From Haloarcula pelagica (GTDB lineage: Archaea > Halobacteriota > Halobacteria > Halobacteriales > Haloarculaceae), in contig NZ_CP126161.1 of assembly GCF_030127105.1 (NCBI RefSeq), positions 1,922,001 through 1,986,000 on the forward strand: a DNA stretch of 64,000 nucleotides. Direction: 5' to 3'. The notes beneath the pieces are model-generated. The model saw only the letters and a program-made list of their open reading frames with translations. It ran no database searches and was not told the DNA's origin. Each line of letters starts with the position of its first letter. The first letter of the stretch is position 1. Positions 61,372 through 64,000 of the stretch are shown here, piece by piece. The translations under genes were made by a program, and so were the position numbers.

Positions 61372-62037
61372 TCAGGCAGACGCCTCGCCGCGGAACGCCG
61401 CACGGACCGCGTCGAGTCCGTCGGGGGCGGCCATCACGGCGACGTTGTCGCCGGCTTCGATCTCCGTCTGTGGCAGCGGAATCGTCATCGACTCGCGGGC
61501 ACGGCCGTGGGCGTAGACCCGCGCGTCGCCGGGCAACTCCAGTTCGACCACCCGTTTGCCGACGACCGGCGACCCCTCGGGCACCCGGACGCTGGCGATC
61601 GAGAGCTTCTCGGTCAGATCCGCGAAGACGTTGAAGTCCCCGCCCAGCAGTGCTGTCTTCGCGCCAGCGGCGCCGAGCCGTTCGGGGTAGATGATCTCGT
61701 CGACATCGGCGGCGTACTTCTCGTAGATCTCCTCGCGGTAGTCGGCGTCGATCCGTAGCACGGTCCGGCAGCCGAACTCCTTGCCGATCATACAGGCGGT
61801 GAAGTTGGTGTTCAGATCGCCGGTCAGTCCGCCGATGGCGTCGGCGCTCTCGATCCCGGCGTCCTTGAGGATACTCTCGTCGGTCCCGTCGCCATCGAAG
61901 GTTGTGAACCCGGCGTCACGGGCGCGATCCGCCTTCTCAACGTCGTTCTCGACGATACTGACCTCGTGGCCCTCGCTCTGGAGGATGCGTGCGGTCCGCG
62001 AGCCGACACGACCGTAGCCGACGATGACGAACTTCAT
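61372..62037 (-). CDS. TrkA-family K+ channel regulatory protein (RCK)
   Basis: 221 residues. Rossmann RCK_N: KFVIVGYGRVGSRTARIL (G-x-G-x2-G), HEVSIVENDVEKADRARD (acidic residue for NAD), FDGDGTDESILKDAGIESAD. A TrkA-C/RCK_C domain follows (about 140-215; GSPVVGKRVVELELPGDARV). No pore domain; acts as a cytosolic gating subunit of K+ transport or channel. No partner channel is in view. Confidence 0.93.
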   Translation of the reverse strand: MKFVIVGYGRVGSRTARILQSEGHEVSIVENDVEKADRARDAGFTTFDGDGTDESILKDAGIESADAIGGLTGDLNTNFTACMIGKEFGCRTVLRIDADYREEIYEKYAADVDEIIYPERLGAAGAKTALLGGDFNVFADLTEKLSIASVRVPEGSPVVGKRVVELELPGDARVYAHGRARESMTIPLPQTEIEAGDNVAVMAAPDGLDAVRAAFRGEASA

Positions 62038-62088
62038 GGGGGCCGATACGACAGCCTCCGGTATAAATGTGAACGGGTGACAGGGGGG

Positions 62089-63657
62089 TCAGCCCGTCTC
62101 GGTCGCCGTGTCGTTTTCGGGGGTCGGCGACGGCGGTTCCTGGTCGTCGGTACCGCCGACTGTGACGTTCGCGCTGTCGGTGATGGGCTGGCCGGTGTCG
62201 TCGACGTACGGGGTGTCGGCGCTGCCGCCCGTCGAGACGAAGTCGTACCGCTCGTTGTCGTTCGTGTCCAGGTGGGGCATCGCGATCAGCGTCCGGTTCT
62301 CCGTCAGTTCGTCCTCGTCGAAGGCCGCACCGGGCACGTCGAACAGGGTGACGGTGACGTTCGTGTAGTTACCGGGCGCGAGGTACTCGGAGACGCCGAC
62401 GACGCTGCCGACGGCGTCACCGTCGAGTAAGCTCTCGTTGTGGATCGTGACGAACCCGCCCTCGGAGAGGTTCACCGACTCGACCGTGACCGTGGTCCCG
62501 TCGCTCTCCTGGTCCGAGAACACGACCGTTTCGGTCTCGTTGTCCGTCGGCGGTGCCGTGTCCTCGCCCAGGACGATGAGCGCCGACTGGCCGCTCCCTT
62601 CGGTGAACACGCTGTGGATGTAGGTTCCGGGTTCGATCCCGGTGGTGTCGGCGGTGAACGTGACCTCCGTCGAGTCGTTCGCCGGCAGCGTGACGTTCTG
62701 TTCCGCCAGGCGGTCGCCCTGGAACCGGAACTCGACGAGCTGATCGGTCGCGAACGGGTTCGGGTTCGTGATCGTCGCGTTCACCGTGATCGTCTCACCG
62801 ACGGTCGCCGTCGCGGGGGCCGAGAGGTCGGTGACGCCGAACGACTGGACCTCGTCGACGATCATGACCTGTGCGGGCTGGCCGCGGGTCCGCGTGTAGA
62901 TGCCCAGGAAGTAGGTCCCCTCGGCGACGCTCGTGTTGAGCGAGTACCTGACGGTGGTCGACTCGCCGGGGCCGAGTGTCACCTGCTCGCGCGAGACGAC
63001 ATCGCCCTGGAACCGGAACGTCACCCGCTGGGTGTCCGTGACATCGTTGGGGTTGGTCACCACCGCGTTCACTACCTCGGAGCTCCCCTGCCGGACGACT
63101 GTGGGGACGTTGAGGTCGCTCACGGTGAACGACTCGCCACTGACCCCTGCAGCGACGGTGACGTTCGCGCTGTCGGTGATGGGCTGGCCGGCGTCGTCGA
63201 CGTACGGCCCGTCGACGGCACCGTCCGACGAGACGAAGTCGTACGTCTCGTTGCCGTCGGTATCGAGATGAGGCATCGCGATCAGCGTCTGGTTCTCCGT
63301 TAGCTCCGTCTCGTTGAAGCTCGCGCCGGGCACGTCGAACAGGGTGACGGTGACGTTCGTGTAGTTGCCGGGCGCGAGGTACTCGGAGACGCCGACGACG
63401 CTGCCGACCGCGTCACCGTCGAGCAGGCTCTCGTTGTGGATGGCGACGAACCCACCCTCGGAGACGTTCACCGACTCGACCGTGACTGTCGTCCCGTCCG
63501 TCGTTTGATCGGCGAACGATACCGCGGCGTTCCCTGCGTTTCCGACGTTCCCGACCTGTGCCGCGCCCGGTCCGACGAACGCGACGGCTGTCAGCGTCGA
63601 GAGAGTCAGTATTGCGACTACCGTGATCGTTGTCAGTTTCTCTGTAGCCGTGTCCAT
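62089..63657 (-). CDS. Secreted surface protein with two DUF7282-like domains
   Basis: 522 residues. An N-terminal signal region (LTTITVVAILTLSTLTAVAF) is followed by domain A (about 45-165), two CARDB-like segments (about 165-270 and 270-385; PTVVRQGSSEVVNAVVTNPN and PATATVGETITVNATITNPN), then domain B (about 395-505), nearly identical to A. Each A/B domain has DGTTVTVESVNVSEGGFVAI and YLAPGNYTNVTVTLFDVPG. I believe these are DUF7282 domains. N-glycosylation sites (N-x-S/T) abound. No C-terminal anchor visible; Pro/Thr tail. Confidence 0.8.
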   Translation of the reverse strand: MDTATEKLTTITVVAILTLSTLTAVAFVGPGAAQVGNVGNAGNAAVSFADQTTDGTTVTVESVNVSEGGFVAIHNESLLDGDAVGSVVGVSEYLAPGNYTNVTVTLFDVPGASFNETELTENQTLIAMPHLDTDGNETYDFVSSDGAVDGPYVDDAGQPITDSANVTVAAGVSGESFTVSDLNVPTVVRQGSSEVVNAVVTNPNDVTDTQRVTFRFQGDVVSREQVTLGPGESTTVRYSLNTSVAEGTYFLGIYTRTRGQPAQVMIVDEVQSFGVTDLSAPATATVGETITVNATITNPNPFATDQLVEFRFQGDRLAEQNVTLPANDSTEVTFTADTTGIEPGTYIHSVFTEGSGQSALIVLGEDTAPPTDNETETVVFSDQESDGTTVTVESVNLSEGGFVTIHNESLLDGDAVGSVVGVSEYLAPGNYTNVTVTLFDVPGAAFDEDELTENRTLIAMPHLDTNDNERYDFVSTGGSADTPYVDDTGQPITDSANVTVGGTDDQEPPSPTPENDTATETG

Positions 63658-63947
63658 GGCCACCCGAACGAACTCCCGAACGGCTGATAAAGCGCGATAA
63701 TTGTTCACAGACGGACAGGTGTGGTTACCGTCGGTTACGCGAGGAAACACCGACTTATGCAACCGGAAACCAGTTTGTTCGACCCACCGACGGTCCGATA
63801 CGTGGACGTTACCGATAGCCCGACCGACCGGTGCCGTACGGGACACCATGTCGTAACAGTATGTTTCCAGACACTTTCGTCTGGAGCGTCTGACGGCCAG
63901 TGGGTTTCGACACGCGTTTACCCGTCGGCGGCCGACGGTGCGACGAG

Positions 63948-64000
63948 ATGCGAGTGACGTTCCTCGGGACGAGTGGGGCCGTGCCGACGACACAGCGAAA
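63948..64000 (+). CDS. rnz: Ribonuclease Z (start only)
   Basis: The last 53 bases encode MRVTFLGTSGAVPTTQR, the N-terminal block of RNase Z (metallo-beta-lactamase fold, tRNA 3' processing). The rest lies beyond the right edge, so the HxHxDH metal site cannot be seen. It diverges from the secreted protein gene, with 290 bases of intergenic DNA. Confidence 0.85.
   Translation, partial: MRVTFLGTSGAVPTTQR

Overview
The window is chromosomal DNA of a haloarchaeon (class Halobacteria). The protein-coding DNA is GC-rich, the proteins are strongly acidic, and the gene set includes archaeal-only or haloarchaeal families: the halophilic plant-type 2Fe-2S ferredoxin, ribosomal proteins S24e and S27ae, a Kae1-Bud32 fusion, TrmB regulators, HalOD1 and Bat-type HTH regulators, and RFC-type clamp-loader ATPases. 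I do not assign a genus.

1-24.5 kb is a GC-rich core: the start of a phytoene-desaturase-like gene, an MFS transporter, a GNAT acetyltransferase, a DJ-1/PfpI protein, a complete TAXI-type TRAP importer operon (binding lipoprotein, DUF1850 protein, fused permease), upp, a minus-strand run (YigZ, 2Fe-2S protein, DUF4260, ACT regulator, hisB), an MFS/TrmB divergent pair, a HalOD1 protein, hisA, a phosphate permease, ferredoxin (frameshifted here), a prepilin peptidase, a GH13 glucosidase, a cold-shock protein and a DUF429 protein.

24.9-45.7 kb is an integrated element of about 20.7 kb. A 45-bp direct repeat (24908-24952 and 45618-45662) is the 3' half of a tRNA-Thr(GGT) gene, which is intact only at the right end (45619-45690, minus). 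A tyrosine recombinase lies beside the intact tRNA, and a C-terminal fragment of a second one lies next to it. The interior is visibly less GC-rich. It is crowded with nucleases and regulators: a PD-(D/E)XK protein, a two-gene Eco57I/PglX-like restriction-modification unit, a solitary RelE-like toxin, a NucS-like nuclease fused to a PUA-like domain, a GIY-YIG nuclease, a TrmB/YwgA-like/membrane-protein gene set, a large cysteine-rich helicase-like ATPase, ribbon-helix-helix and PadR regulators, a second NucS-like protein, a free-standing LAGLIDADG endonuclease and a DEDD exonuclease. Several divergent promoters carry palindromic operator-like sites. Outside the left att, two palindromes built from tRNA-Thr 3'-end-like sequence suggest repeated integration and decay at this locus.

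45.7-64 kb returns to core genes: an unrecognised helical protein, an enoyl-CoA hydratase, nadE, tRNA-Gly(CCC), a Bat-type PAS/GAF regulator, an RFC-small-subunit-like ATPase, a PAS histidine kinase, a double KaiC ATPase, rps24e-rps27ae-kae1/bud32, a DUF5808-like protein, rdgB (frameshifted here), an SDR, a PIN-like protein with a 31-residue partner, a TrkA-type K+ channel regulatory protein, a secreted protein with a duplicated domain, and the first codons of RNase Z.

Two housekeeping genes (ferredoxin and rdgB) are each broken by one extra base in a five-base C or G run. This pattern looks more like sequence error than biology, but read evidence is needed.
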